A stretch of 20,357 nt of DNA, taken from the NCBI GenBank assembly GCA_964584415.1, contig CAZOZX010000036.1:1-20357 (forward strand). Reading direction: 5' to 3'. Source of the DNA: PHAA01 sp964584415. GTDB taxonomy: Bacteria; Bacillota; Syntrophomonadia; Syntrophomonadales; Syntrophomonadaceae. Shown one piece after another: positions 7,524 to 15,395 of the stretch. The position numbers and the translations under genes were made by a program. The notes beneath the pieces were generated by a model, which made no database searches, was not told the origin of the DNA, and saw only the letters and a program-made list of their open reading frames with translations. Positions within the stretch are counted from its first letter, which is position 1. Every line of letters starts with the position of its first letter.

Positions 7524-8330
7524 CTATTTCTTATCACCGAACCATTTCTTATAAATTTCATCATATTTACCGCTTGCTTTTACCTTGGCCAAACCATCGT
7601 TAATCTTGTTCAGCAAAGCGGTGTTGCCCTTTTTAACGCCGATACCATAATTATCAGTTGCCTGGAATACCTCCCCAACCATCTTAACCTTATCTTTGCC
7701 AGTGGTATCAATATAATAGGATGTAATCGGCATGTCATTAATAACTGCATCAGCTCCGCCTTTTTCCAACTCCATGAAAGCTTCGCCTACGGAGTCGAAT
7801 ACTTTTACAGAAGTCTTAGGATCTTGAGCCTGAATTTGCTTCGAAGCCGCGAGCCCAGTGGTGCCTACCTCTGCTGCCAGCTTTTTACCCTTCAGGTCTG
7901 CCAACGAGTTAATGGTTGTGTTGTCTTTGGCAACGGCAATGATAAGACCAGCCGTGAAATACGGATTACTGAAGTCAACCACTTTAGCACGATCTTCGGT
8001 AATGGTGATTGAGGAGACAATACAGTCCACCGTACCAGCTTGTACTCCAGGAATCAAAGAGTCAAATCCCATGGTCTGAATCTGGACATCGAAGCCTTCC
8101 GCTTCGCCGATTGCCCTGATCAGGTCCATGTCGAAACCTACGTATTGTCCATCCTTAGTGAACTCCATGGGGGGATAGGTGGTTTCAGAACCTACTACCA
8201 GCTTTGGTTTGACCGTTGGGGTCTGAGTACCGGTATCGTTGGTGGCAGTCTTTTGCCCGCAGCCCACTGCCGAGAATACCAGGCCCATCATCAACAAACA
8301 TACGAGAACCAGCTTGAGACCTTTCTTCAA
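7524..8330 (-). CDS. Polar amino-acid ABC transporter, substrate-binding lipoprotein
   Basis: This 268-residue lipoprotein captures substrate outside the membrane for the permease and ATPase encoded next to it. It has a basic N-terminus, a hydrophobic stretch and a lipobox AVGC, with the acylated cysteine at residue 24. After a low-complexity Thr/Gln/Pro linker, the mature part is a solute-binding protein family 3 domain. LVVGSETTYPPMEF opens the domain, GFDMDLIRAIGE follows, and the ligand-contact region contains SITITEDRAKVVDFS. The start is TTG at 8328-8330, chosen because AAGGAGTGA lies 5-8 bases upstream. An upstream GTG (8337-8339) overlaps that same ribosome-binding site and is unlikely. 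A sigma-A type promoter is visible upstream. The ligand cannot be identified. Confidence 0.94.
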   Translation of the reverse strand: MKKGLKLVLVCLLMMGLVFSAVGCGQKTATNDTGTQTPTVKPKLVVGSETTYPPMEFTKDGQYVGFDMDLIRAIGEAEGFDVQIQTMGFDSLIPGVQAGTVDCIVSSITITEDRAKVVDFSNPYFTAGLIIAVAKDNTTINSLADLKGKKLAAEVGTTGLAASKQIQAQDPKTSVKVFDSVGEAFMELEKGGADAVINDMPITSYYIDTTGKDKVKMVGEVFQATDNYGIGVKKGNTALLNKINDGLAKVKASGKYDEIYKKWFGDKK

Positions 8331-8370
8331 TAAACTCACTCCTTTTTATGTATTTTGTATTGTTCTCTAT

Positions 8371-8399
8371 ATTATAGCGGTCAATAATTGAATCAACAA
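8371..8399 (-). promoter_or_regulatory. Probable sigma-A promoter for the ABC transporter operon
   Basis: On the minus strand a perfect -10 TATAAT (8371-8376) stands 17 bp downstream of TTGTTG (8394-8399). The predicted start near 8364 leaves a leader of about 34 bases before the TTG start of the binding protein. That is too short for a large riboswitch, so control by amino-acid supply would have to come from a repressor or activator in the 216-bp divergent gap. Confidence 0.6.
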
Positions 8400-8471
8400 T
8401 AACAATCGAATATGGCAAATTGCGAATAAATTAAGAGTCATTTTGTCTGCTTCAGTATCATTTGGTGTAAC

Positions 8472-8500
8472 TTGAATTTATATATGTTTATTGATAATGT
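8472..8500 (+). promoter_or_regulatory. Possible sigma-A promoter for the EamA-type transporter gene
   Basis: TTGAAT (8472-8477), a 17-bp spacer and TAATGT (8495-8500) form a moderate match to the sigma-A consensus, 46 bp upstream of the plus-strand start at 8547. The surrounding DNA is very AT-rich, so chance matches are easy. This and the minus-strand promoter share the 216-bp divergent gap. Confidence 0.4.
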
Positions 8501-8546
8501 ATATTTCTAAGCAGTTTCCGATTCTAATTATAGAGGTCTTCATAAC

Positions 8547-9419
8547 ATGGTGAAAAAACTGAGTATGCGCACGCGCGCTGATCTATCCATGTTGGTGGTT
8601 TCATTTATTTGGGGAGCTACTTTCGTGGTGGTCAAAAACGCCCTGGCTGATATCGGGACCTTTCTCTTTGTCGGTATCCGATTTACTCTGGCATTTCTGG
8701 TTTTAACTGCTTTATCACACCGGGATGTATTTAGAATTAGGTTTTCTACATTTAAGGTCGGTTCCCTTATAGGTGTGTTTTTACTGATTGGCTATGCTTT
8801 TCAAACCTTAGGTCTGCGATATACAACTTCATCCAATGCAGGTTTTATAACCGGTGTTTCAGTAGTTTTGGTGCCTATTATCTATGCCCTGCTGCACCGC
8901 AAAAAACCTTCCGCCAAAACTATAATTATAGTTCTATTAGCTGCTATCGGACTTTTTCTGCTGTCTGTTCCCTGGGGTACATTTAACCTGGCAAGGGGCG
9001 ATTTCCTGGTGTTAATTGGAGCCTTCGGCTTTGCCTTACATATTATTTATGTAGACATGTATTCGCATCAGCATAATGCAGTAGCCATTACCAGTGTCCA
9101 GGTGCTCTTTGTAGGATTGATTTGCCTGCTGATAGGTCTTACATTTGAACCCCTTCCAATCAGGCTAACCTATAATGCTATGTTTGCGATCATAGTAACA
9201 GCAGTATTTGCTACCGCTATTGCTTTCCTGGCTCAAAACCATCTGCAGCAATTCAGCACCCCAACCGATTTCGCGATAGTCCTGGCTTCGGAACCTGTAT
9301 TTGCAGCCCTGGCCGGCTATATATGGGCTGGGGAAAGGCTCTCGAAACAGGCTATGGTCGGAGCAGGCTTGATTCTGTTAGCGATGCAGTTGGCAATAGT
9401 TTTCAAGAAGAAAGGCTAG
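8547..9419 (+). CDS. EamA/DMT-family transporter
   Basis: This 290-residue membrane protein has the layout of the drug/metabolite transporter (EamA) family: two repeated halves of five hydrophobic helices each. The N-terminal repeat has the typical SFIWGATFVVVKNAL phrase (about 19-33). The second half ends with ASEPVFAALAGYIWAGERLS (about 248-267), the family's C-terminal signature. Members usually export amino acids or other small metabolites across the cytoplasmic membrane; the substrate here cannot be told. The ATG at 8547 has AGAGGT about 9 bases upstream. It stands alone on the plus strand among minus-strand genes. Its TAG stop overlaps the stop of the convergent DUF167 gene within a shared CTAG. 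Confidence 0.9.
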   Translation: MVKKLSMRTRADLSMLVVSFIWGATFVVVKNALADIGTFLFVGIRFTLAFLVLTALSHRDVFRIRFSTFKVGSLIGVFLLIGYAFQTLGLRYTTSSNAGFITGVSVVLVPIIYALLHRKKPSAKTIIIVLLAAIGLFLLSVPWGTFNLARGDFLVLIGAFGFALHIIYVDMYSHQHNAVAITSVQVLFVGLICLLIGLTFEPLPIRLTYNAMFAIIVTAVFATAIAFLAQNHLQQFSTPTDFAIVLASEPVFAALAGYIWAGERLSKQAMVGAGLILLAMQLAIVFKKKG

Positions 9420-9703
9420 AATCCTAGACGGGACAGTAGTTGGGAAGCGCTAAGACCACTGATTTCGATGATCTTCTGGCGCGAGGCGTCACCCTTCAAC
9501 AAGGTTATATCCCTTCGGGGCACTTTTAGATAAGCTGCCAAAAATTCGACCAAAGCGGCGTTGGCCTCGCCATCAACCGGGGGGGCAGTTAACTTTATCT
9601 TCAGCGCTCCATCTTGTTCACCGACTACCTGATTGCGTGACGATCTGGGTTGCACTTTTATCTCCAGGCGCAGCCCTGTTTGAGTCTCATTTATATTAAG
9701 CAC
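9416..9703 (-). CDS. DUF167 / YggU family protein
   Basis: This 95-residue protein matches the small YggU/DUF167 family in length. It contains the conserved KVQPRSSRNQVVGE segment (about 17-30), LKIKLTAPPVDGEANAALVEFLA in the middle, and LLKGDASRQKIIEI towards the end. The function is unknown, although structures of relatives are known. It starts at GTG (9701-9703), sharing one base with the divIVA stop (TAGTG), so it is the last, translationally coupled gene of the division operon. Co-occurrence of a DUF167 gene with yggS and yggT is common in bacteria. Its TAG stop shares a CTAG with the stop of the convergent EamA gene. Confidence 0.9.
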   Translation of the reverse strand: MLNINETQTGLRLEIKVQPRSSRNQVVGEQDGALKIKLTAPPVDGEANAALVEFLAAYLKVPRRDITLLKGDASRQKIIEISGLSASQLLSRLGF

Positions 9704-10203
9704 TACTGCGCCTCGTCTAATTTTAGATTGCTTACTCTATTAAGCAAATCCTGAATATCTGGCTTGGTAAAAAATGACGCCATTTCTTCGTTCTTTGTCA
9801 GATTATGCTCCAGCAGTTCCAATTCAACGTTTAACTGAGATTTGAGTTCCAGGGTGCACACGTTCAGGTGCTTCACCATTTCCTGATATGAGGCTGCCAT
9901 TTCTGCAATGGACCGCTTTAGATCTTCCAGAATCTTATTGGCTTCCTGGCGGGCATTTACTTTCAATTCCTCAGCCGTCTGTTGAGCCAATATCAGACTG
10001 TTATTCATAGTTCCTTCAATCTTGCGGTATTTGTCCAGCTCAAATAATTGCTTTTGGATACTCTCCTTGAGCTGAGAATTCTCGCTGTAGAGTGTTTCAT
10101 AATCTTGGGCCACCTGCTGGATAAACTCCTTAACCTCTTCTTCCCTATAACCTAAGAAGGACTTAGAAAAATGATGATTCCTAATTTCCATTCCTGTTAT
10201 CAA
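9703..10203 (-). CDS. divIVA: DivIVA-like division/polarity protein
   Basis: This 166-residue protein has the DivIVA N-terminal lipid-binding domain. MITGMEIRNHHFSKSF corresponds to the family's M-x-T-P-x-D-I-x-x-x-x-F start, and GYREEEVKEFIQQV is the conserved following helix. The rest is a long coiled coil (about 25-110) with a shorter helix after it. Family members bind negatively curved membrane at septa and poles and recruit division or growth factors. The start is TTG at 10201-10203 because GGAGGGTGA lies directly upstream, and this start, not the ATG five codons later, gives the family N-terminus. It is in the ylm-type operon, 40 bp after the U32 gene. Confidence 0.9.
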   Translation of the reverse strand: MITGMEIRNHHFSKSFLGYREEEVKEFIQQVAQDYETLYSENSQLKESIQKQLFELDKYRKIEGTMNNSLILAQQTAEELKVNARQEANKILEDLKRSIAEMAASYQEMVKHLNVCTLELKSQLNVELELLEHNLTKNEEMASFFTKPDIQDLLNRVSNLKLDEAQ

Positions 10204-10243
10204 TTCTCACCCTCCTATAATGCAGTTGATTGCGAATTGTGCT

Positions 10244-12151
10244 TCATCGGCCAGCAAAAGCTCCATAAGTTAGTCCATCCGGTAATAAACCAGATATATG
10301 CGCCAAATTCCGCTGGGGCTGCCAAACCCCAGCTTTTAGTTGACTCAACGCCTCTTTATAAATAGTTATTATTTGCTTCAAAGTATCCGGGTCATAGAAA
10401 TGGCCATCAATCCGCAGGGATTTTGTTCCCAGCGCAGCCAGCTGCGGCAAGAACGCCAACAGGCAAAGATCATAAGGAGCATATAAATAAGTACGGCATT
10501 GATCATCACTGACTATACGATATTTTTGCCCTTCTCTATCCATCAGATAGTATGGATCCTGTTCGCAGTAACACTGGCACTCCGAATCACGATCGGCCTG
10601 GATTCCGCGAACGGCACAATAATCGCTTATCATACACGGTAGTGGTCCCTGTACCAGGATTTCAGAGGGGGTGCCGTTTTCGAGCATATCTTTGATGTGC
10701 TCCTGGTTCATTTCCAGCGATGCGGTAATCCTGGTCGTTCCCTGTTCAAACAGAAATGAGGCAGCAGTGTGATTGCAGATGTTCAGCCCATAACCTGCCC
10801 AGACATCCCAACCAGAATCACGGAAAACCTTGAGACTTCCTAAATCATTAACAATAATACCGTTAATGCCGCATCCTTCTAACCTATATTTCAGGTTAAC
10901 AATAGCGGGCAGGTCTTTTTGACTAACAATCCGCGGCGTCTCTACAAAAATTCGAGTAGAGCTGCTTTGTACTATTTTGGAAGCCTCTGTAATTGCCGCT
11001 AAAGTCCAATTCTGTTCATTTTGTCGGATAATCTCGCTGCCTATGATCACGTTATCCGCCCCAAGGATTTGGATAGCCTTCAAGGCGTCCAATCCCCCCA
11101 CTTTAACAGTCAATTGGGGAATACAGGCTGGTGCTGGTTCGGATATCGACTTTTTAATATCTTCTTCTGGCTGTATTTGCGGTAAAACCACAGCCGTACT
11201 TTTGACCGGTTCTCTTTCTCCGGAAAAATCAATTACTTTCCAATCTAGGGGATTAAAGAAAGTACCTGTAGTATAATCACGGATTCGGTTCTCTTGAAGG
11301 CTATTCATTTCCTTATTATCAGTCTGATAATTTTCCGGTTGATCAATATAGCGGTCCAGAGCTCGGCGGTAAGTAGAAACCAACCATTCCAGGAAACGGG
11401 CGCTGCGCATCCGCCCCTCCACCTTAAACGAACTGACACCTGCCTCAATAAGCTGGGGCAGATAATGGTATAAACATAAATCCTTATGGGCCATATAGTA
11501 TTTATAGTCAGCCGGCACCGAGCCTTTACCCAACATCCGGTACTGCCAGCGACATGGTTTGCAGCATTTACCGCGGTTTCCACCTTCGCCGCTCATTATG
11601 CTGCTCATATAACATTGGCCCGTATGAGAAATACACAGATCACCATGGACAAAGAATTCTATGCCCAAATCGGTACCTAAAGCTATTTCTTTAATCTCAG
11701 CCAGAGATACGTTTTTGGAAAGGATAGCTCTGGTAAAACCTTGCTCTCCTAAAAGTTTTACCGCCTCGAGATTGGCAACGCCCATTTGTACACTGGCATG
11801 TAAAGGAATATCGACTTTAAGATTTTTACACAGAGTGACAATCCCCAAGTCTTGTACAATCAAAGCATCAACGTTTATATCCTTAAGAAAAAGAAGGTAT
11901 TCGCTTATTTCATCAATTTCGCTGCTATAATACAGATTGTTGAGGGTAATATATAATTTACGGCGACGCTCGTGTACAAAGGCCACCGCCTCTTTCAAAT
12001 CATCGTCACTGAAATTGTAATCGGCGCGCAACCCGCGCATATTGAATCTTTTGCCCCCTAAATAAACGGCGTCTGCACCAGCTCTAATCACACTGTGCAG
12101 AACTTCCATTTTACCAGCCGGAGCTAGTAATTCCAATTGATGCCCCATCAT
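10244..12151 (-). CDS. Peptidase U32 family protein (RlhA/TrhP-like RNA hydroxylation factor)
   Basis: This 635-residue protein begins with MMGHQLELLAPAGKME and carries the U32 signature around EFFVHGDLCISHTGQC (165-180), with further cysteines C196, C197 and C200. The family was named for a collagenase. Better-studied members (E. coli RlhA and TrhP, Bacillus TrhP1/TrhP2) are needed for hydroxylation of rRNA or tRNA bases and carry conserved cysteines, so an RNA-modification role is more likely than proteolysis. The length is close to E. coli RlhA (about 650). The C-terminal third contains a second cysteine cluster (CQCYC, near 530) and a repeat-like LPQLAALGTKSLRIDG segment that resembles the LPQLIEAGVSSFKVEG segment in the first half. 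AAGGAG lies 8 bases before the ATG. It sits between yggT and divIVA, where Bacillus has ylmH. Confidence 0.88.
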   Translation of the reverse strand: MMGHQLELLAPAGKMEVLHSVIRAGADAVYLGGKRFNMRGLRADYNFSDDDLKEAVAFVHERRRKLYITLNNLYYSSEIDEISEYLLFLKDINVDALIVQDLGIVTLCKNLKVDIPLHASVQMGVANLEAVKLLGEQGFTRAILSKNVSLAEIKEIALGTDLGIEFFVHGDLCISHTGQCYMSSIMSGEGGNRGKCCKPCRWQYRMLGKGSVPADYKYYMAHKDLCLYHYLPQLIEAGVSSFKVEGRMRSARFLEWLVSTYRRALDRYIDQPENYQTDNKEMNSLQENRIRDYTTGTFFNPLDWKVIDFSGEREPVKSTAVVLPQIQPEEDIKKSISEPAPACIPQLTVKVGGLDALKAIQILGADNVIIGSEIIRQNEQNWTLAAITEASKIVQSSSTRIFVETPRIVSQKDLPAIVNLKYRLEGCGINGIIVNDLGSLKVFRDSGWDVWAGYGLNICNHTAASFLFEQGTTRITASLEMNQEHIKDMLENGTPSEILVQGPLPCMISDYCAVRGIQADRDSECQCYCEQDPYYLMDREGQKYRIVSDDQCRTYLYAPYDLCLLAFLPQLAALGTKSLRIDGHFYDPDTLKQIITIYKEALSQLKAGVWQPQRNLAHISGLLPDGLTYGAFAGR

Positions 12152-12176
12152 ATGGAAGACTCCTTAATCTCTCATT

Positions 12177-12446
12177 TTATAAAACAGAAAGTAAAATCCG
12201 GATAATTATGCTTTGCACTAAGGATAGTACCAACAGCACAACTATAGGCGAGAAATCAAGCCCTCCAGTGGCCGGAATCAGCTTGCGGAAAGGGGCCATA
12301 ATCGGCTCGGTTACATCATATACAAACCGTATCAATGGTTGATAGGGATTATGACGTATGAAGGAGAGAATGCAGCGGATAATAACTAGCCAAATAAGTA
12401 CTTCAAATACGATATTGACTACCTGAACTATTGCTGTCGGGTTCAA
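12177..12446 (-). CDS. ylmG: YggT-family membrane protein (YlmG)
   Basis: This 89-residue protein has two hydrophobic segments (about 8-30 and 66-88) around a conserved loop. The loop contains PYQPLIRFVYDVTEPIMAPFR, the family hallmark. Relatives in Bacillus (YlmG) lie in the division operon, and plastid and cyanobacterial relatives affect nucleoid or thylakoid organisation; the biochemical role is unknown. The start is TTG at 12444-12446, preceded by AGGAGG with 8 bases between. It lies 19 bp after proC and 25 bp before the U32 gene. Confidence 0.92.
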   Translation of the reverse strand: MNPTAIVQVVNIVFEVLIWLVIIRCILSFIRHNPYQPLIRFVYDVTEPIMAPFRKLIPATGGLDFSPIVVLLVLSLVQSIIIRILLSVL

Positions 12447-12465
12447 AAAGGTTTCCTCCTAATAA

Positions 12466-13269
12466 TTAGTCTCTGCCCAATTCAATGGAACGCTGTCGCG
12501 CTTTATCAATTGCAGCGAATAACGCTTCTCTTATTCCACCTGCTTCCAGTTCCCTCAATCCGGCTATGGTAGTGCCACCGGGCGATGTGACCTGGGCTTT
12601 CAAAACAGCTGGATGCTCACCGGTATTCTCAAGCATGGCAAGACTGCCTTTAAGGGTCTGTATAACCAGGCGCCGGCTTATATCGCTGCTTAATCCGGTA
12701 TTAAGTGAAGCGTCCATCATTGCCTCGACTATCAGGAAAGCATAAGCAGGTCCGCTTCCTGAAACTGCCGTGATCGCATCCATATATGATTCATCAATAA
12801 TAATTGTAATGCCAACTTTGCTTAGCATAGACTGTACTATTTCAAGGTCGGCTTGAGTAGCGCCACTACCAGCAGCAATAGCAGAAACACCCTCTCCTAT
12901 CAAACATGGTGTGTTGGGCATAACTCTTACTACTCGTACAATTTCTGTCAGTTCTTTTTCAATAGAAGCGATCTTGATACCAGCCGCGATGGTGATCAAT
13001 AGTTTATCACTCGTCCATTGATCCCGAGTTGCAGACAATACGTTCTTAACCTGTGCTGGTTTGACCGCCAGTATTATTATATCCGATTTAGCAACCACTT
13101 CATCCGGCGCAGTTGCTTGGGCTCTGAATTCCTTTTCAAACAGGAGGGTCCGCTCTTTATCGATGTCATTTATATAAATATCGCTGTAAAAGCCCGGGCT
13201 GTTACTGATACCCTTTATCAAGGCATATCCCATTTTGCCGCAGCCTATGACCCCCATCTTAACTGGCAT
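12466..13269 (-). CDS. proC: Pyrroline-5-carboxylate reductase
   Basis: This 267-residue enzyme catalyses the last step of proline synthesis, reducing 1-pyrroline-5-carboxylate with NAD(P)H in the cytoplasm. The N-terminal Rossmann motif reads GVIGCGKMG (6-14). RVMPNTPCLIGEG and AVSGSGPAYAF near the middle are typical P5CR segments, as is the C-terminal TSPGGTTIAGLRELE signature. Length is normal. The ATG shares one base with the sepF stop (TAATG), and GGAGG lies 9 bases upstream inside sepF, so translation is coupled. proC is also found beside sepF and yggS in other bacteria, perhaps because YggS and proline metabolism are linked through pyridoxal phosphate; that link is inference. Confidence 0.97.
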   Translation of the reverse strand: MPVKMGVIGCGKMGYALIKGISNSPGFYSDIYINDIDKERTLLFEKEFRAQATAPDEVVAKSDIIILAVKPAQVKNVLSATRDQWTSDKLLITIAAGIKIASIEKELTEIVRVVRVMPNTPCLIGEGVSAIAAGSGATQADLEIVQSMLSKVGITIIIDESYMDAITAVSGSGPAYAFLIVEAMMDASLNTGLSSDISRRLVIQTLKGSLAMLENTGEHPAVLKAQVTSPGGTTIAGLRELEAGGIREALFAAIDKARQRSIELGRD

Positions 13270-13709
13270 TATCTTTTGCCTCCAAAAATATCGGATTGGA
13301 AGAAATCATTTTTACGGCTAACGTTTTTACTATCAGAACTGATTTCAACCATAGACGGTGCGAACAAGAAAATGTTCTGACCCAGCTGTTGACTGTGTCC
13401 ATCTAAAGCATATACCGCTCCACTAATAAAATCGATAATCTTTTGGGATACTTCCGGACGGGTCGCTTCGAAATTCACTATAACCTGTTTACGGTTTTTC
13501 AGATGGTCAACCAGTGCTTGTACCTCTTCAAAGCGTTCCGGTTCACATACCATTACTTTGATACCTTTGCTGGCTGCATGTAAGGAAACTACATTCGCAG
13601 CAGAGCGAGGTTCCTTGTCCAAGGTCAACGGCCGTTGCTCGAATTCATATTCCTCTTCCACTTCTGACTGCACTCCCAGCCATTTCCACATACTATCTAC
13701 TACTCCCAT
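13269..13709 (-). CDS. sepF: Cell division protein SepF
   Basis: With the chosen start this is a 146-residue SepF, the FtsZ-binding protein that bundles filaments and anchors them to the membrane. The N-terminal MGVVDSMWKWLGVQ forms the amphipathic membrane-anchoring helix. An acidic linker follows, then the conserved domain (about 50-130) with IKVMVCEPERFEEVQALVDHL, VIVNFEATRPEVSQKIIDF and SGAVYALDGHSQQLG. I take the ATG at 13707-13709 because GGGGGAG is 5 bases upstream; a TTG one codon earlier would leave only 2 bases. It lies 28 bp after yggS and overlaps proC by one base. Confidence 0.95.
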   Translation of the reverse strand: MGVVDSMWKWLGVQSEVEEEYEFEQRPLTLDKEPRSAANVVSLHAASKGIKVMVCEPERFEEVQALVDHLKNRKQVIVNFEATRPEVSQKIIDFISGAVYALDGHSQQLGQNIFLFAPSMVEISSDSKNVSRKNDFFQSDIFGGKR

Positions 13710-13737
13710 CAATACTCCCCCTTTTTATCCGCTTAAA

Positions 13738-14424
13738 TTATTTGAAAAGTGCACTGCCTATTCGTACTATGTCAGCACCTTCTTCAATAGCTACCTCGAA
13801 GTCCTGGGACATTCCCATGGAAAGAAATCGCAAATCAACATTAGTAAAATTCTTTTTCTTCACTCGGTTCCTAATCAATGCAAGCTCCCGGAAAACCGGC
13901 CGACTTGACTCAGTGTCTGGATTTTCGGGTGCTATTGTCATAAGTCCTAAGACTCTGAGAGCCCTTAATTCGCCTATCGCCTCCAGGAAACTTTCCACAT
14001 TCTTAGGACCTAAACCAGTTTTACTGGTTTCCCCTGATATATTCACCTGAACTAAAACCGGCACTTCGATTGCTTGGGCTAGCCCGCGTTTGTTAATCTC
14101 TTCAGCTAATGGCCATCTATCCAACGAATGAATGAGGCAGGCCCGGCCCACAACATCTTTGACTTTATTGGTCTGTAACCTTCCTATTAAATGCCAGCGG
14201 GCATCGGGCAAAGAGTTTTTCTTCCGGACTAATTCCTGAACCCGGTTCTCTCCAAAATCACTGATTCCTAAACTAAAGGCTTCCTCTATGGTCTCTATCT
14301 CAACTGTTTTAGTAACTGCCACCAATGTAATATCTCGGCGGCTCCTTCCAGTCTTTCTGGCGGCGCGTTCAATTCGCAGATTTATATCATTAAGCCGGCT
14401 GCCCATTGTTACCATGTTCTGCAT
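13738..14424 (-). CDS. yggS: YggS/PROSC-family pyridoxal-phosphate-binding protein
   Basis: This protein of about 228 residues is a PLP-binding homeostasis protein with an alanine-racemase-like barrel and no known catalytic activity. The PLP-binding lysine is K39 in TLVAVTKTV. DFGENRVQEL, WHLIGRLQTNKV, VLVQVNISGE, GLMTIAP and the C-terminal LSMGMSQDFEVAIEEGADIVRIG are all family signatures. The exact start is uncertain. A GTG directly after the upstream stop (14428-14430) and ATGs at 14422-14424 and 14413-14415 are in frame. I prefer 14424 because AGG in TAGGTGG is 5 bases upstream. In Bacillus the equivalent is ylmE, at the same place before sepF. Confidence 0.93.
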   Translation of the reverse strand: MQNMVTMGSRLNDINLRIERAARKTGRSRRDITLVAVTKTVEIETIEEAFSLGISDFGENRVQELVRKKNSLPDARWHLIGRLQTNKVKDVVGRACLIHSLDRWPLAEEINKRGLAQAIEVPVLVQVNISGETSKTGLGPKNVESFLEAIGELRALRVLGLMTIAPENPDTESSRPVFRELALIRNRVKKKNFTNVDLRFLSMGMSQDFEVAIEEGADIVRIGSALFK

Positions 14425-14430
14425 GACCAC

Positions 14431-15357
14431 CTATATTTTATCAGTAGGATTAGTTACGATAAAGTCATTTTTATCTAATCCATTCACAAGTGATATTCCT
14501 TCTTTTTGTCGGAGTATTTCCACTGGTTTAAATCTGGTTATTTCGCCAATTGAGCAATATACTCCTTTTTTCCCGTCCTTTTCTAAAATGGCTTTATCAG
14601 GCACAAGAAAACCATCTTGCGAACGAAATAAAATCTCAACCTTGATGTAACGTTGATTGATTAAACTATCATTGAAGTTATCCAGCTGTACAACCATTAA
14701 CAGGTTTTTAGAATCCGGTTTCATATCAGATATATAACCGTTATCCAACAGCTGCCCATTGTATAGTACTTTAACCCTCTGTTTAGATTGGATTGCGAAA
14801 TCTATATCGTCGGCTGGCATAGTGACTAAAAGGCGGGTCGGCACCAGACTATCTATTATTTTATATATGGGTTGCCCAGCTTGTAATGGTTTTTCAGCAA
14901 AAATAGTAGTAGGCTTGTATTGAAAGACTTCTGGTGTAACGGCCTCTAGATTAATGTTCTGGAAGACCTCTTCCAAACCATCAGTGGTACGCACAAAAAC
15001 TCCCGCCTGTGATGCTCGTATGGGTGTTTTTCCCTGGCTGGCAAGATAATACCCAAGTAATGTCCCCTTGCTGATCTTATCATTATCTTTCACCAGGTTT
15101 TCAAAGCGGCCTTGTTCCTGGGCTATAAAAAGATCTTCTTTGTTTAGCACCGCGGCTTGCCCAGCCAGCTTGTCTTCCATAGTCCCATATTCCACGACTT
15201 GAATACTGCGGTTAAATTTCTGCAAAGAAATAACAGCTTGGGACCCTAAACGATACAACATCCCTATTAAAGCCAGTGCTGCTACTGATACCAAAGCGAT
15301 TTTTATCAGAGTTGTTCTTTTATCCATTCGTTCCAATCGTTCCATTCGTTGGGACAA
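14431..15357 (-). CDS. HlyD-like membrane-anchored adaptor protein
   Basis: This 308-residue protein has a highly charged N-terminus (MSQRMERLERMDKRT), one membrane helix (about 17-36) and a long extracytoplasmic part. The latter resembles membrane-fusion (HlyD/biotinyl-lipoyl-like) proteins. There is a lipoyl-like segment (about 90-120, with GTLLGYYLASQGKTPIRASQAGVFV), a beta-rich middle (GQPIYKIIDSLVPTRLLVTMPADD), and a C-terminal barrel-like part with FLVPDKAILEKDGKKGVYC. No ABC transporter or outer-membrane partner gene is adjacent. It is embedded in the division operon between pgeF and yggS. The start is TTG at 15355-15357, with GGAGG 8 bases upstream. The assignment is to the fold class; the role is unknown. 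Confidence 0.75.
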   Translation of the reverse strand: MSQRMERLERMDKRTTLIKIALVSVAALALIGMLYRLGSQAVISLQKFNRSIQVVEYGTMEDKLAGQAAVLNKEDLFIAQEQGRFENLVKDNDKISKGTLLGYYLASQGKTPIRASQAGVFVRTTDGLEEVFQNINLEAVTPEVFQYKPTTIFAEKPLQAGQPIYKIIDSLVPTRLLVTMPADDIDFAIQSKQRVKVLYNGQLLDNGYISDMKPDSKNLLMVVQLDNFNDSLINQRYIKVEILFRSQDGFLVPDKAILEKDGKKGVYCSIGEITRFKPVEILRQKEGISLVNGLDKNDFIVTNPTDKI

Positions 15358-15395
15358 GTTTTATACCTCCAGGTGTTGGTGAATAATCCAAGCTA

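Noticed and set aside
15313..15357. A short tandem-like repeat in DNA at the start of the HlyD-like gene
   Set aside because: The CGAATGGAACGATTGGAACGAATGG-like pattern is a three-unit coding repeat of Arg, Met/Leu and Glu codons. It gives a charged N-terminus and is too short to call a DNA repeat element.
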